Below, in pieces: positions 45,220-55,409 of a stretch of 64,000 nt of DNA. The DNA is from Agrypnia vestita (lineage: Eukaryota > Arthropoda > Insecta > Trichoptera > Phryganeidae): the NCBI GenBank assembly GCA_016648135.1, contig JADDOH010000307.1, positions 124,001 to 188,000 on the forward strand, written 5' to 3'. The first letter of the stretch is position 1, and the number at the start of each line of letters is the position of its first letter. The notes beneath the pieces were generated by a model. The model had not been told where the DNA came from. It searched no databases and was given only the letters and a program-made list of their open reading frames with translations. Both the position numbers and the translations under genes were made by a program.

Positions 45220-45680
45220 AGTTATTGATAAATTTGATAAATGTTTTATGATTTCATTCCTCGAGAATGTCGAGGTAGGTCGTTACACCGAGCACTTTAA
45301 AAGAGGCTTTTAGTATCTCACTTTAGTGTGTATAATGGCTGATGGATTATCGTCTTCACTAGAAGCCTAATGCATGGTAAAGATAGATACATCACAGTTA
45401 TTTATAACTATAACAGTAATTTCGACGAGTGGTAAAACGCGTACCAGACGCTGACGAAAGAATCACAAAGATTTGTGCTACTCTAGTGACGCATCATATA
45501 CCTATTTAAAAAAATCGAGTGGGTGCACTTATTGCGTTCGTGGTTACATACAAACATGGCGTGTAAGTGTTTGTTATTTGTACCTACTAGACTACTAGGA
45601 TATTTACTAGGAAGGAAAAAACTTAAGATATTTTATTGCCATAATCAATAATAATGTGCTTTGTGTTAACCGTTTATATA
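45220..45680. other. sequence without recognised gene
   Basis: Nothing supportable seen. Confidence 0.35.
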
Positions 45681-45687
45681 TTGAAAA

Positions 45688-45728
45688 TATCAATATGTTT
45701 CAGGGCCAATGGTCCCTCCGTCAGGATG
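45688..45728 (-). ncRNA. decayed hammerhead-like motif downstream of Penelope remnant
   Basis: Minus strand: CTGACGG (last core base changed from A to G), stem II AGGG/CCCT with inner CC/GG, GAAA, then ACATATT where the related copy at 48640 has ACATGTT. Stem I retains ATC/GAT. Core and stem III damage predict no cleavage. It follows the GIY-YIG remnant at 45830 by about 100 bp in the same direction, so it belongs to that element. Confidence 0.6.
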
Positions 45729-45829
45729 CAATGTATACTAACAAATTAAAAATCAAAAATTGAAGTATAGACAATCAAAATATCTACATAAAAATTATGT
45801 ATATATGGGAAATTAATAATACCTAAGCA

Positions 45830-46140
45830 CTAACTATTTGGAAAAAGGACCTGGTTATTTATAACATTCAATTTACTATTAACACTTTTTCTTATTTCCA
45901 AAATTTCTAATTTATCAAACTCTACTTCTGTATACTTTGTATGTAAAATTTATAAACCCTTATAATTATCAAAATAATGATTCATAGCCAAAAGATGATT
46001 CTCAAAATCGTAATGATTGTTGCTACTAACACCTCAAGTGTTCCTTAACTGTAACATCAAAATTTATATACGTTTTTCCTGTATAAAAATAATCACAATC
46101 ATTACAAATCAATGTATAAATACTCAAATTTTTAATAAAT
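45830..46140 (-). pseudogene. Penelope-like element GIY-YIG endonuclease remnant
   Basis: Minus strand encodes IYTLICNDCDYFYTGKT followed by YINFDVTVKEHL, aligning with the GVYKL.C..C...YIGQTGR.F.TR.KEH block of Penelope-like GIY-YIG nucleases (SIY and YTG here). After a stop and frame change come HYDFENHLLAMNHYFDNY and FDKLEILEIRKSVNSKLN, then NVINNQVLFPNS, the usual C-terminal end (..HLL..NH.., LEALEI, LNDQ). The catalytic Arg position is lost and there are stops at two places. The reverse-transcriptase part is not visible upstream. Confidence 0.72.
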
Positions 46141-46149
46141 CATCCTTAT

Positions 46150-46400
46150 CCTTATTATTTAATATACTTTAATTTTTTTAAATTATTATCGGTGTAGAAA
46201 GTTGGTTGAATAACATTCGGGATTTTTTTTCACTATTGAATTTAAAATTTAATTATTTATATATACAATATTTCTCCAGTTCTTTTCAATATCAAATATT
46301 GGAGGGTAAGCAATTTTATTGCATTTATTCATGACATTTTAATTTTTCATTTGCTAGAAAACGAACGCTTAGCGTTATAATTTGTGTAGGTACGGTATTT
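46150..46400. other. AT-rich sequence, possibly eroded Penelope coding region
   Basis: Should contain the polymerase C-terminus if the Penelope copy were full length, but I could not align it. Confidence 0.3.
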
Positions 46401-46404
46401 TTAG

Positions 46405-46815
46405 AGATGCACTCAAATACGTCTTATATCAATATTCCTTTCATTTTCAAACTAAGTTAAATGCCTGTTATATAAGTAAATAGATTATTTTTTTCGATAC
46501 CTTAGAGTCTATGATACACACTCTACACGCGGTGAGACCACCTAATCTACTTCTACAAGTGCATCAGCTATAAAATATGTATATCTTTGACACTTTTACT
46601 AAATAACTTATTGTTATAAACATCATAAGTTTCAGATTTTACATTATTCATTCGGAAGGGTAAAAAAGTCTAATATAAAGCCCTCTAAACATTTTACTTG
46701 ATATAAAAATTCAAATTCATTGGGCGCGGCACTTTAAGAAAATAAAGTTAATGGTCTAGAAAATAGGTTTGAAACTTGATCACTAGGCGAGCATCTATCA
46801 CTAGGCCAACAAGTT
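46405..46815. repeat. degenerate relative of the 2575 tRNA-like repeat
   Basis: Shares AATACGT, ATTTTCAAACTAAGTTAAAT and the GATCACTAGGCGAGCATCTA / CAACAAGTTGCTCT end with 2575-2780, but the interior is expanded with AT-rich sequence and the Pol III boxes are lost. Confidence 0.5.
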
Positions 46816-46819
46816 GCTC

Positions 46820-47580
46820 TATAAGTTAGTCCGCGATTTGTGGAGGGGAAGGGGGAGCGAGCTGCGTATAAATACAGAAATAAATGTTAGTTTACATATT
46901 ATGCCAAAAAAAAAATGCGATACGACTCTTCTAATTGCAAAATTAATGGCAATTGTAATGTGCGCCGAGGCTTTATTATTTAGAATTAACCATAGTGGAC
47001 ATTTTAATGTCAGTTCGCTCCCAGTATTGGAAACATTATGAGATCGGTGACATTTTCTTATAACGATGACGTAATATCGTATCTCGCTGCAGTCGAACTC
47101 AATAGAAACATGCCTAGATGTAATCAGTTATTGACATATAAATGTCAGCAATCTTTACTTCCTAAGTAAATATAATTCTTGAGTGAAAATCTTGTATTCT
47201 AGACACAACATATATAAATTGCACAAAGCTATATGGTCATTTTCTTAAAAATTTATTTTACATAGTAAGGCCGTGCATATCTTGTAATCTGAACAATGTA
47301 TTTTTTTTTTTTTGAACTAGTGCGCAGCACAAGCTAGTAATTCAAAAGTAAAAAAATTCAATAAACCAATTTTAAAAATCTTTTCATAGGTCATCTGGCG
47401 ATTTGATTAATAATCTTTAGTGCACTGTACACGACATATTTCATGTATAAGTGTATAAATTTTCTATAGGTACATAGTCAATAATTTTTAAAAATAAGGA
47501 GAAAAATTATCATTTAGTGATTTGGCAGTTACTTCGTGGTGCAACATTTTAGTTAAAAATATAAATTTTATTTAACACTA
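46820..47580. other. sequence without recognised gene
   Basis: A 75-aa plus frame at 46814-47041 shows no recognised domain. Confidence 0.35.
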
Positions 47581-47584
47581 GCTA

Positions 47585-47825
47585 ACCTGTCAAAAATGAT
47601 GGAACATATTTATAGTATATTTTTGACGCTCCTTGGAGAGGCGGCGATAGCAACATGGGTTGATCGGCCGGTTCGGGTTTGCTGACCCGAGGTTCAAGCC
47701 TTATATCCGGTCGTTTAATTTCGTTTTTTTAGCGGAGAATTTGAACGAAATTACAGACGTTACACGAAGTACGGGGACAGACTGAGGGGCGGACGGACAG
47801 AAAACGAAATTATTATGTTTGATTT
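47585..47825 (+). mobile_element. SINE-like repeat with GGAC tail, copy d
   Basis: Plus orientation: CTGTCAAAAATGATGGAAC, GGCGGCGATAGCAACATGGG, box B-like GAGGTTCAAGCC, TTTAATTTCGTTTTTTTAGC, GACGTTACACGAAGTACGGG, GGACGGACAGAAAACG, AAATTATTATGTTTGAT. Together with 15085 it defines a unit of about 240 bp. Confidence 0.65.
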
Positions 47826-47844
47826 GTACTAAACACACACAACA

Positions 47845-47965
47845 TTTGAGTTATTTATCACTACTACAGTTTCAACGGAGCAGTCCCTCCTAATACCCGA
47901 TGACGAGAAAGACTGCTCCTCTCGAAACTATTGTAATGAGTGATAAATAACTCAAAACATGTGTG
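47845..47965 (+). mobile_element. foldback repeat with variant hammerhead-like arm
   Basis: Arms GAGTTATTTATCACTACTAC and GTTTCAACGGAGCAGTC pair with GACTGCTCCTCTCGAAAC and ATGAGTGATAAATAACTC. In the right half (47894-47935) the order stem I TAC/GTA, CCGATGA, extra C, GAGA/TCTC, GAAA, ACTATT follows the hammerhead plan, but the second core base is C instead of T. Probably inactive. Confidence 0.55.
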
Positions 47966-48104
47966 TGTAGTACAAAGTTTAACAACATTTTTAATTTGCA
48001 ATATTTTTTCAATTAAGAAACATATCCCTATTCTCAAGATAACAAGATTTCACAAAATATATGGGAACTAGTTATAAGTGTATGGTGCGTGTACGCGTAA
48101 AGTT

Positions 48105-48225
48105 ACTTACTTATCATCACGCCGTTTTCCCGTAGGGGTAGGCAGAGAGGATAGAGCGGCACACTCTTCTGTACAACTCTCGCCTCATCCACATTCTTAC
48201 ATCTTCGCATGCAAGCTCGCCGGTT
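48105..48225 (-). mobile_element. RTE-like non-LTR 3' tail
   Basis: Reverse copy of the end of the family at 1828: ATCACGCCGTTTTCCCGTAG, GGATAGAGCGGCACACTCTT, CATCTTCGCATGCAAGCTCG. Only the last approximately 120 bp. Confidence 0.68.
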
Positions 48226-48376
48226 GTTGAGTTATAAATGTCAAGATATCCGTTAAATGTCAATATTTCTGTCGTTATAGCGAAAATATTAGCTTTAATT
48301 TAATATTTTGACACATTGGATAAATAGGTTAATAGTATCTTCTTCTTCAAATATAGCAAATTTATTTTGTGGTAAC

Positions 48377-48464
48377 ATAATTATAATTTATATAAATTAA
48401 CATTGTTAAAACCACTTATTTAATAATAAATGGTTTTAACAGAGTTAATTTATATCAATTATAG
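48377..48464. repeat. hairpin-forming MITE-like palindrome
   Basis: AATTATAATTTATATAAATT and AACATTGTTAAAACCA pair with TGGTTTTAACAGAGTT and AATTTATATCAATTAT around a short AATAATAAA-rich loop. Few mismatches. Confidence 0.7.
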
Positions 48465-48539
48465 GTTAATAATAGGTAGATGTGCGTGAACAGATCTTAA
48501 TAATTATATTAATAATAATATAAATAGTATAATTAATCA

Positions 48540-48715
48540 AAATGTACTTTGTTTTCACCACTTGTTTATTGAAAATATCAACATATTTCAGGGCCAGGTA
48601 TACTTATATTATATATAAATGTATAATTACTACACATTGTATCCTGACGAAAGGACTTTTGGCCCTGAAACATGTTGATATTTTCAATAAGTAAGTGGTG
48701 AAAACAAACTATACT
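48540..48715 (+). mobile_element. foldback derived from Penelope-type ribozyme region
   Basis: GTTTTCACCACTTGTTTATT plus GAAAATATCAACATATTTCAG and GGCCA is repeated as inverted complement at 48660-48713. The arm equals the 3' half of the hammerhead (stem II strand, GAAA, stem III, stem I strand) plus the conserved downstream sequence GTGGTGAAAACAAA. The right arm is joined to a complete motif (48640-48680). Confidence 0.65.
48640..48680 (+). ncRNA. hammerhead ribozyme-like motif 4
   Basis: Stem I TATC/GATA, core CTGACGA 48644-48650, one extra A, stem II AGGACT/GGCCCT with one mismatch and a G-T pair, GAAA 48667-48670, self-complementary ACATGT 48670-48675, T at the cleavage position (GUU triplet, allowed by the NUH rule). 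Stem II imperfection makes activity less sure than at 40025. Confidence 0.65.
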
Positions 48716-48849
48716 TTTATTAATTATATTAATAATGTCACAACAAAAAAATCATTTTTCTCTTTTTGAAGAAGAAATAATATAAATATTTATTCTGAAT
48801 GATATTCATCACGTCAAAATTGACGAAGAGTTGTATAAAGTGATCAATA

Positions 48850-49170
48850 CATGATTGTTATGATGGCGCAAACCAATGAAAATAGACTCCCATGTCGTCG
48901 CGCATATGATTCATCTTACAAACATCGAACCGTGGGCCCATGAGAATGCTCCTGTTACCTGGAGGTAGAAGCCTGGATCGTCAACCAGCAATGCGAGCGC
49001 TCTGAACTTGCGTCACGCCTGTGTGAAATTTGAGGCACTGCAATACCACAGAAGTTGGAACATCATTCAATACGTGTTGCTGTTTTGCATACGCAAGCAC
49101 TGCGGTGCGGCTTGTTTGTGATTTGTCCACAGTTGCGCATTATAAGACACTAGAAATTTATGACGCCGGT
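48850..49170. other. low-repeat block upstream of lowfat
   Basis: Balanced composition, no repeat partner, no clear ORF, about 2.5 kb before the lowfat exon. Possible promoter, untranslated exon or enhancer of that gene; inference from position and composition. Confidence 0.3.
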
Positions 49171-49930
49171 TAAATCTCACGGTAAGATTGTTAGCTTAGA
49201 TGTTTAGGGCTCTTCTTTGAAATCAATAACCTCACAAAGGTTATAAATGTTCCTAGATTTTCCATGCGACCTTGTGGAAGTTCACTATCACATTTGTTAA
49301 ATGATATCAATTGAAAAAACACTGTATATTTAATTTAATATTTAATATAATAATTTATATTATTGAAATTTATAATTTATTGAAATGAGCAATATAAATA
49401 AAAGAGAGTGATAAAAACTATTTGGAATTACTTTAAATTCAGAAATGGCAAAACACGTCAAAGTGGAGGGTCATTCCTTAGATAATAATAATTTAACTCT
49501 CACAAACTTTAAATATATGTAGAAACATTTTCTCACGGACCACCACTGTGGTGACCGCTGCGCTAAAGGTTGGATATAAAGAAAACTTTGAAATTTATAT
49601 TAATAAGATAAATAATAAATAAACAATAACATTCAAATACCAACCATTACATCTTCACTCCTTTCTATTCTAACCCCACCTCCACAAGCACTAGAAAACA
49701 TTTTATTGTGAAGTGCCAATTTTAGAGATTTACTTAAATATTTAAAAATTTACTTTAATACTAAGGCAAGTCTAGCGATTCTGGTACCAACGCGGATGTA
49801 TGGAAGAAAAGCATGAAATCGACTGAAGAGGAACGAAAGTAGACTAAATGCAATAGAGATGAGATCATTTAGACGTATGCGTGGCAAATCCATTTATGAT
49901 GAGTAAAGAATGAAGATTTTAGGAAATAGT
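49170..49930. other. AT-rich sequence without recognised gene
   Basis: Nothing supportable seen. Confidence 0.35.
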
Positions 49931-49934
49931 CGAT

Positions 49935-50215
49935 AGAATGAAAAAAGGGTCGCCGAGATGGTTTGGGCATGTTGAGCGAATGTACGAGGAAAGAATGGTA
50001 AGGAAAATATATGACGCGAGTATTGACGGCACCGACCGCAGAAGACGTGGCATGACCAGATTAATAAGATACTGGGGCATGGTCCTGTTAGAAGTCTCAC
50101 CAATCGTCGAGCTTGTATGCGAAGATGTATGAATGTGGATGAGGCGAGATTTGTGTGTCAGGACAGAAGAGTGTGGTGCTCTATCCTGTGATGAAACGGC
50201 GTGATGGTAAATAAA
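49935..50215 (+). mobile_element. RTE-like non-LTR 3' tail (longest plus-strand copy)
   Basis: Encodes PRWFGHVERMYEERMVRKIY, DASIDGTDRRRRGMTRLIRY, then by frame change RACMRRCMNVDEARFVCQDR and VWCSIL, ending AAACGGCGTGATGGTAA. The WFGHVERM block is diagnostic of the C-terminal region of these reverse-transcriptase polyproteins. Confidence 0.78.
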
Positions 50216-50479
50216 TAATTAAGCTCATTTTAGATCTTTTTCCTGTGATATTAAATGACGATAATGATGAATTCATTATAAGAACAATATGTGATTACCA
50301 GCGAGATATAAGCACAAACCCGCATTTTTCCATTGATAATTTTTTTTTGTACGACTTTCTAATTATATAATAAAAAATATTTTAATTTTCCTTGCCCTCT
50401 GTTTCACAGGCTTTAAGCAATTAAACTGTACTAGATGATTTAAGATAATTTCAACATGATAGAGATTTCACAGCTCACG

Positions 50480-50710
50480 TATAAACTTCCCGTAAACCGG
50501 TGGATTCGAAAGATTTTTCCAGACGACTGCACTTTCTCATGGCGGCCCGTCTGTTCCCATGATGTCTCTCATTTACACTCAGTCTGACTGTCACCTGGCT
50601 CTGCACGCGATAAACACTAATCCAGTCTGATATCTAATGGAAAGTCGCTTAACCAACTCGCGCACACGAGTCAATATTGCAGCCGCGAACCTATTCACAT
50701 GAGTCAAAAC
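50480..50710. other. low-repeat block, candidate lowfat promoter region
   Basis: Mixed-composition sequence about 1 kb upstream of the lowfat start, without repeat partners. The region between it and the exon holds good acceptor-like sites: GTTTTCATTTGTTTCAG ending at 51223 and a TATTGTTATTTTAG ending at 51440. Either could begin the exon that carries the start codon. Transcription start not determinable. Confidence 0.3.
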
Positions 50711-51603
50711 GATCTGAATGATTTGCGAATTGATAACATCAGAGAAATGATGTTGTACTTACGGATACTGATTTTATAACGGAATATATCGCACGCCTAT
50801 GCTTAAACTACGACAAGTCAAAAAATTTCATTTTTAAGTCAGTAATTCAGTAATTGAAAACATTATCAAAAAATATCACAACTCTAAACGATCTGTATAA
50901 ATTTAGATAAATTATAGAAATCCCACAGAGACAAAGCTATTTATTTGAGAAACATCTTCTATAATTTATCTTAGTTAAATAATAATCCCGCAATGGACAA
51001 ATCCAGTAATTTTGTTCTCAGAACACACATATAAAAATATTTAAAAAAAACATATATATATTTAAATAAAGACGAAAATTGCTTATTTAATTGTTTTAAA
51101 TATAAAACAAGGTTTTAGTCAATAATCTATCGAATATATATAAAATATAATTTATCGATTTTTTTTGTATATGAATGTCTTTAAAATACAATTAATTAAT
51201 GGTAACGTTTTCATTTGTTTCAGATTTATGGAATTTCACCAAAGATTTCAAGAACATCACCCTTTTTACATGTTTCTTATAACATTTGTGATATTTATTT
51301 TAAACATCTCATTTTTTACATTCTTTTGAAAAACACGCAGCACACAAGGCATAAATAAATCATTAAAAGTATTTATGAAAACTGTACTTGATATGTTAAA
51401 CTAATATTAGTTATCTATTACACTACTATTGTTATTTTAGACATCTTTCGATCGCTAAAAGGTGGTAGACACTTAGTTAATCTGTGAATTTAAAAAGACC
51501 GTGAAATATAAATGAAACAAAGTCGTTGTTGTCGGTGGAGGATTTCAACCATACTTTAAAGTACTTCGTACTTGTGCAATATACATCTGTGAAAATCGTT
51601 AAA

Positions 51604-51621
51604 ATGCCAGCAAGGACATGA
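51604..51621 (+). promoter_or_regulatory. short upstream ORF in lowfat leader
   Basis: AAAATG begins a five-codon frame (MPART, then TGA) 38 bp before the first lowfat ATG. Its initiation context is better than that of the ATG at 51659. If in the mature mRNA it could reduce translation of the main frame. Confidence 0.35.
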
Positions 51622-51658
51622 GGCTTGTTTAGGGTCTGGTTGAAGGCCAGGGCATCTG

Positions 51659-51857
51659 ATGATGCAAGGAGTTGTGATGAGTAAGCCTAAGATCGCGGCG
51701 CTCGGAGGCGGCTCTGGGGGCGCTGGGGGCGCTACGGCGGCGCCGGGGGGCCCCAGCGCCGCGGCGGCGCCCGACGCCAGGGCCAAGCAGGTGCTCAAGG
51801 AGGCTGTCGACGCCGTCGTCAACAGCTTTGCAAAACACACGCAGGGCTACGGAAGGG
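51659..51857 (+). CDS. lft: lowfat / LIX1-like protein, first coding exon (partial gene)
   Basis: Encodes an N-terminal low-complexity Gly/Ala/Pro region (about residues 12-38, GGGSGGAGGATAAPGGPSAA) followed by KQVLKEAVDAVVNSFA and KHTQGYGR, which is the conserved start of the LIX1/LIX1L family core. The exon ends GGAAGGG and GTGAGT follows at 51858. The leftover G makes a phase-1 intron, so the next codon can be Val as in the family's GYGRV. Drosophila Lowfat binds the cytoplasmic domains of Fat and Dachsous and helps set their levels in planar polarity and growth control. An in-frame stop at 51641 bounds the frame. Starts at 51659, 51662 or 51677 (MSKPK) are all possible. Exon 2 was not found, so about 66 residues of an expected 230 or more are present. 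Confidence 0.88.
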
Positions 51858-52345
51858 GTGAGTCCAAATAATATTTTCTTACGATTCAATACAAATATGG
51901 GGTGCGTTTTTAATAGACGCAGACAGAGCGTAGTGTTAAAATTATTAAATGTTTAATTTTTTAGAAGCTAATTAAAAAATATTCAATTACGATTGTTATT
52001 ACACACAATATCGAGGGTAGAAATCTAAAAGGACATTAGCGAATATTTCGCACAGGAGAGCAAAATAAAGTTATGTTAATCTGATTGTCTGTGTTTCTTT
52101 TATTATTAAACGACTTCCATATTTGGTACTCCAAAACACATACGGAAACCGTTTGATAATAAAAAATATTGATAAAATCAGACTGAAAAAACATTATTCT
52201 GCTCTCCAATAAAGTACGAAAAAATCACTAACGCCCTTTTGGTTTTATATCCACGATATATTCCTAATGAAATTTAGAAATGATGAAAGAAAATATATAT
52301 TTACAATATTCCACGAATCAATTTATGCTTGTAATTATAATCCAC
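51858..52345 (+). other. start of lowfat intron 1
   Basis: Begins with consensus donor GTGAGTCC. Intron 1 probably continues to the end of the window, because no downstream sequence encoding the conserved VNVVEALQEFW block was seen. Apart from the donor the segment is featureless. Confidence 0.55.
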
Positions 52346-52350
52346 AATTA

Positions 52351-52853
52351 AACAGGGTGTAACAGAGCTATTCCACAATACTTTACAGATTTCTGCCTTG
52401 ATTATGAGTCGAAAATGACCATGACCTAATATCAATAATTATTATGGAGTTATGCGATATCAAAGTTTGCATTTTTATTCAATATTTATTTTTTACAAAA
52501 CGTTGAAATATCATTAAAGTAACTAATATCGATTACGAAAAATTCATTCGTATCAATACAAGTAAAATAAAATGATAAAAATATTTTCAATTGGAATTGG
52601 AAGGTTTTTATCATTTTATTTTACTTGTATTAAAGGGAATACATATTTCATATTCGATATAAATTAGTGCAATGATAGTCCAACGTTATATAAAAATAAG
52701 TCAGAAATATTGAAAAAAATGCAAACTTTGATATCGCATATCTCCATAAATATATATTGATAATTAGGTCATGGTTGTTTATCATTTTCGTCTCATAATT
52801 AAAGAAAGAATCTAGCTGTAAAGTTATTGTGGGCCAGTTTTGTTACACGTTGT
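52351..52853. mobile_element. approximately 500-bp foldback element, copy 1
   Basis: Left CAGGGTGTAACAGAGCTATT, right GTTACACGTTGTA. Blocks repeated inverted include CTTGATTATGAGTCGAAAAT, GATATCAAAGTTTGCATTTT, CAATACAAGTAAAATAAAAT and ATGATAAAAA, meeting at a central CCAATTGG-like region (about 52605). Same family as 63508; a third, eroded copy lies at 55005. No ORF. Inserted in lowfat intron 1. Confidence 0.8.
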
Positions 52854-52869
52854 ATATATTTTTAGAACC

Positions 52870-53685
52870 TATGTTACACCTGTCTCGGGGTAGAATGGTT
52901 TACTTGGTGGGATTAGAAGTAAAAGCGCCACTATCTAGAGGAAATTTAAATAAATGTTTTTGCAACTATGAAATCCAGAGCAAATATTTTGAAATCAATA
53001 TGCCTTTGATAAAATGCTTCTGAAACAAATTTTTTGCCAGATTCCTTGTGGTGTGTTGTGGCATTTTATTAGTTTTAATTAGAAGTTTTATTATTTAGTA
53101 GACTACTAAGTAATTAGTGTCTCGAAAATGGCGGCACTTACCAGCGTGACGCAACCATCCATTGAGAAGCCCTGTCGGTGGTTGAGTTGACAAGGAGAAT
53201 CAACTCGATACACTTAACAGTTCGATAGAGAAAGCAACAAATTTTTCTGAAAATTAAAATTTGATATACCTCTCATTTCCACGAAGTTTTCTTATGCACA
53301 ATTTAATATTGTGTGTATGATTTAAATTATGAACAATGATAACTTGTCCTGCAACTATATCAGAGAAACGATTAATTTAAAAAATACGGTGAAGTAAATG
53401 TCGTCTATAACAGACCATGAACTACGCAACGGCGTGGAGTGCGAAATCGATTTTACTACGATAATTATTATTATATTAGCCTACTGGTGCAATTCCTTGT
53501 TCACTTCGATAAATGCCCACAATGCAATCATAATATTTGTACTTCAGAGCTTAAAAAATATAGGTTGGAATGTAAGTTTGCACGTACAATTGATTTGAAT
53601 TTGTTATGTTCACAGAATCAAATAATGTAATTAAGGACCTAGAAATTTAAGCTACTATAACAGTTATTACATATTTAATTTACTA
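52870..53685. other. intronic sequence without recognised feature
   Basis: Overlapping plus frames at 53398-53630 are not recognised. No lowfat exon found. Confidence 0.35.
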
Positions 53686-53691
53686 AATTAT

Positions 53692-54040
53692 TGTCACGGG
53701 TTGTGGCTTAGGGAAATAAATGAAAACACTGGAAATTAAATGGGAAAAGTCACTTAACATGAATTAAATTAATATACGATTATTTATATCACTCAGATTC
53801 GTAATTTGTTACTCGTCTAAAAATTTTTTTATTATCGCTGCCTAACACTTTAGAGAAATTTCTGTTCCAAATATCGCACTTAACTTGTTATAGCAAACAC
53901 GCTGTATACCAGATGTTTGTAGTTTGTTCTCGCTATTTCCCGATCGTTCTAGACGTTCCTCGAATGTTGTAGCTCATTTCAGAGTCTGATAGTGCGTTCC
54001 AGAATGTATACCATACCATATATCTTGACATTTTATTAAC
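53692..54040 (-). mobile_element. diverged LTR-like sequence
   Basis: Starts TGTCACGGGTTGTGGCTTAG and continues AATAAATGAAAACACTGGAA, which matches the reverse complement of the 3' end of the LTR at 20532 (TGTCAGGTGTCGTGGCTGCG, ATGAATGAAAACGCTAG). The far end is not defined. A relative in the opposite orientation. Confidence 0.45.
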
Positions 54041-54129
54041 ACATTTTTTTGTACCTGTATTATCTGGATAAATTCCTCGAACTTAAATATCATAATATCT
54101 AAACTCTCTTACGTACTACAGTGTACATC

Positions 54130-55000
54130 TACAGAAAATATTTCAGGTTTGATATTGTATTAATTATTTCTTAAAGTACCTTTATGAAATGTACTTGGAA
54201 TGGTATTTTATTTGAATGACAACATCGAAAACTTACATAAGCTCATTTTCAAAATTTACCTTTAGTAGTGTGTCAAACAAGCGTTAGTTGTCCGTCTGTT
54301 AACAGTTCAAGCTGTTAGGTCAAGGCCGTTTGCGCTCTAAAGTCTAGACAAATTAGAAGAGACCTCACCTGTCAGGTGTCGACTGTTCGCTTATTTATCT
54401 ACGGATGTGCTGTTAGCTCAGCACCGTTAGCGCCAATTAATTTTAGAATTAATTAAATCACTACGTGTTATAAAAATATGTTCAGATTTATTAATTAATT
54501 TTTAAAATAAAATACATATTTCTTAAACACTGCATTTGTACTTATCATATTTTTAATTAATTCATACGTTTACCTTACGTCGAAGCTTTCTTGTATTGAA
54601 AAAAGAAATATCGACGGTCCCTACGATAACTAAGATATCTACAAAAAAGCCATTTTACGGGAGAGCTGTTTGAAGTTTGGCTTTACACGCAAAATGATAT
54701 TTTTGTCTGCTTTTACGTTAATTTTGCTCTGAAAAAAGTTTTTAATTTTGTATTTTATTTACGTAGGGACTGTCGATTTGATTCGTCTTATAGAAGCATT
54801 TTCAATTAGAGTGTAATGATGTTTATGAAGCGTAATATACAGGATATTTCGTAGCTAGTAGCAAAAACTTCAGGGGAGTCTTATTTATTCAATTTTTAAT
54901 ATAAATTTTTTTATATTTTTATTTTTTTTATTTTTTTATATTATAGATAGAATAGAAAATTTTAATATAAAATATTCTTTACACTTTACGAAATCTCTGA
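54130..55000. other. intronic AT-rich sequence
   Basis: Nothing supportable seen. Confidence 0.35.
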
Positions 55001-55004
55001 GCGA

Positions 55005-55400
55005 CATCAAAGTTTGCATTTATTTTCAATATTTCCGACTTATTTTCTAAATTAAAAAAATTATTCAATATACTACCGAATAGAATAAAAAATGTAACGG
55101 GATAAATAAATATAGAAAAAACACTAAAGAGATACTACAGTAAATTGTGAAGTGGATATTTAAAAGCATATAAGTTTTAATCTTGTAGTTTTATATTATA
55201 TTATAAATTAAGGACAGTTAAGTACTGATATGTATATATACTATAATGAAATCCTGGCGTATGTATTGCGTAGATGTAAAAATAAAATGGTAACAATAAA
55301 AAAAAACTATCTGTACAGTAACTTATTAGGAATATTAAAAAAATCATTCGCTTCAATACAAGTCAAATAAAATTCCAGACAAAACCTTCCAAATTTTTTT
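55005..55400. mobile_element. eroded foldback element copy
   Basis: GCGACATCAAAGTTTGCATT and ATTTTCAATATTTCCGACTT match the left arm of the elements at 52351/63508, and CATTCGCTTCAATACAAGTC plus AAATAAAATTCCAG matches the central part. The right arm is missing and about 200 bp of unrelated AT-rich DNA is inserted. Confidence 0.55.
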
Positions 55401-55409
55401 TAAAATTTC

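Noticed and set aside
51556..51889. Antisense frames of 94 and 86 aa opposite lowfat exon 1
   Set aside because: GC-rich shadow frames of the sense exon, which has a clear protein match and splice donor.
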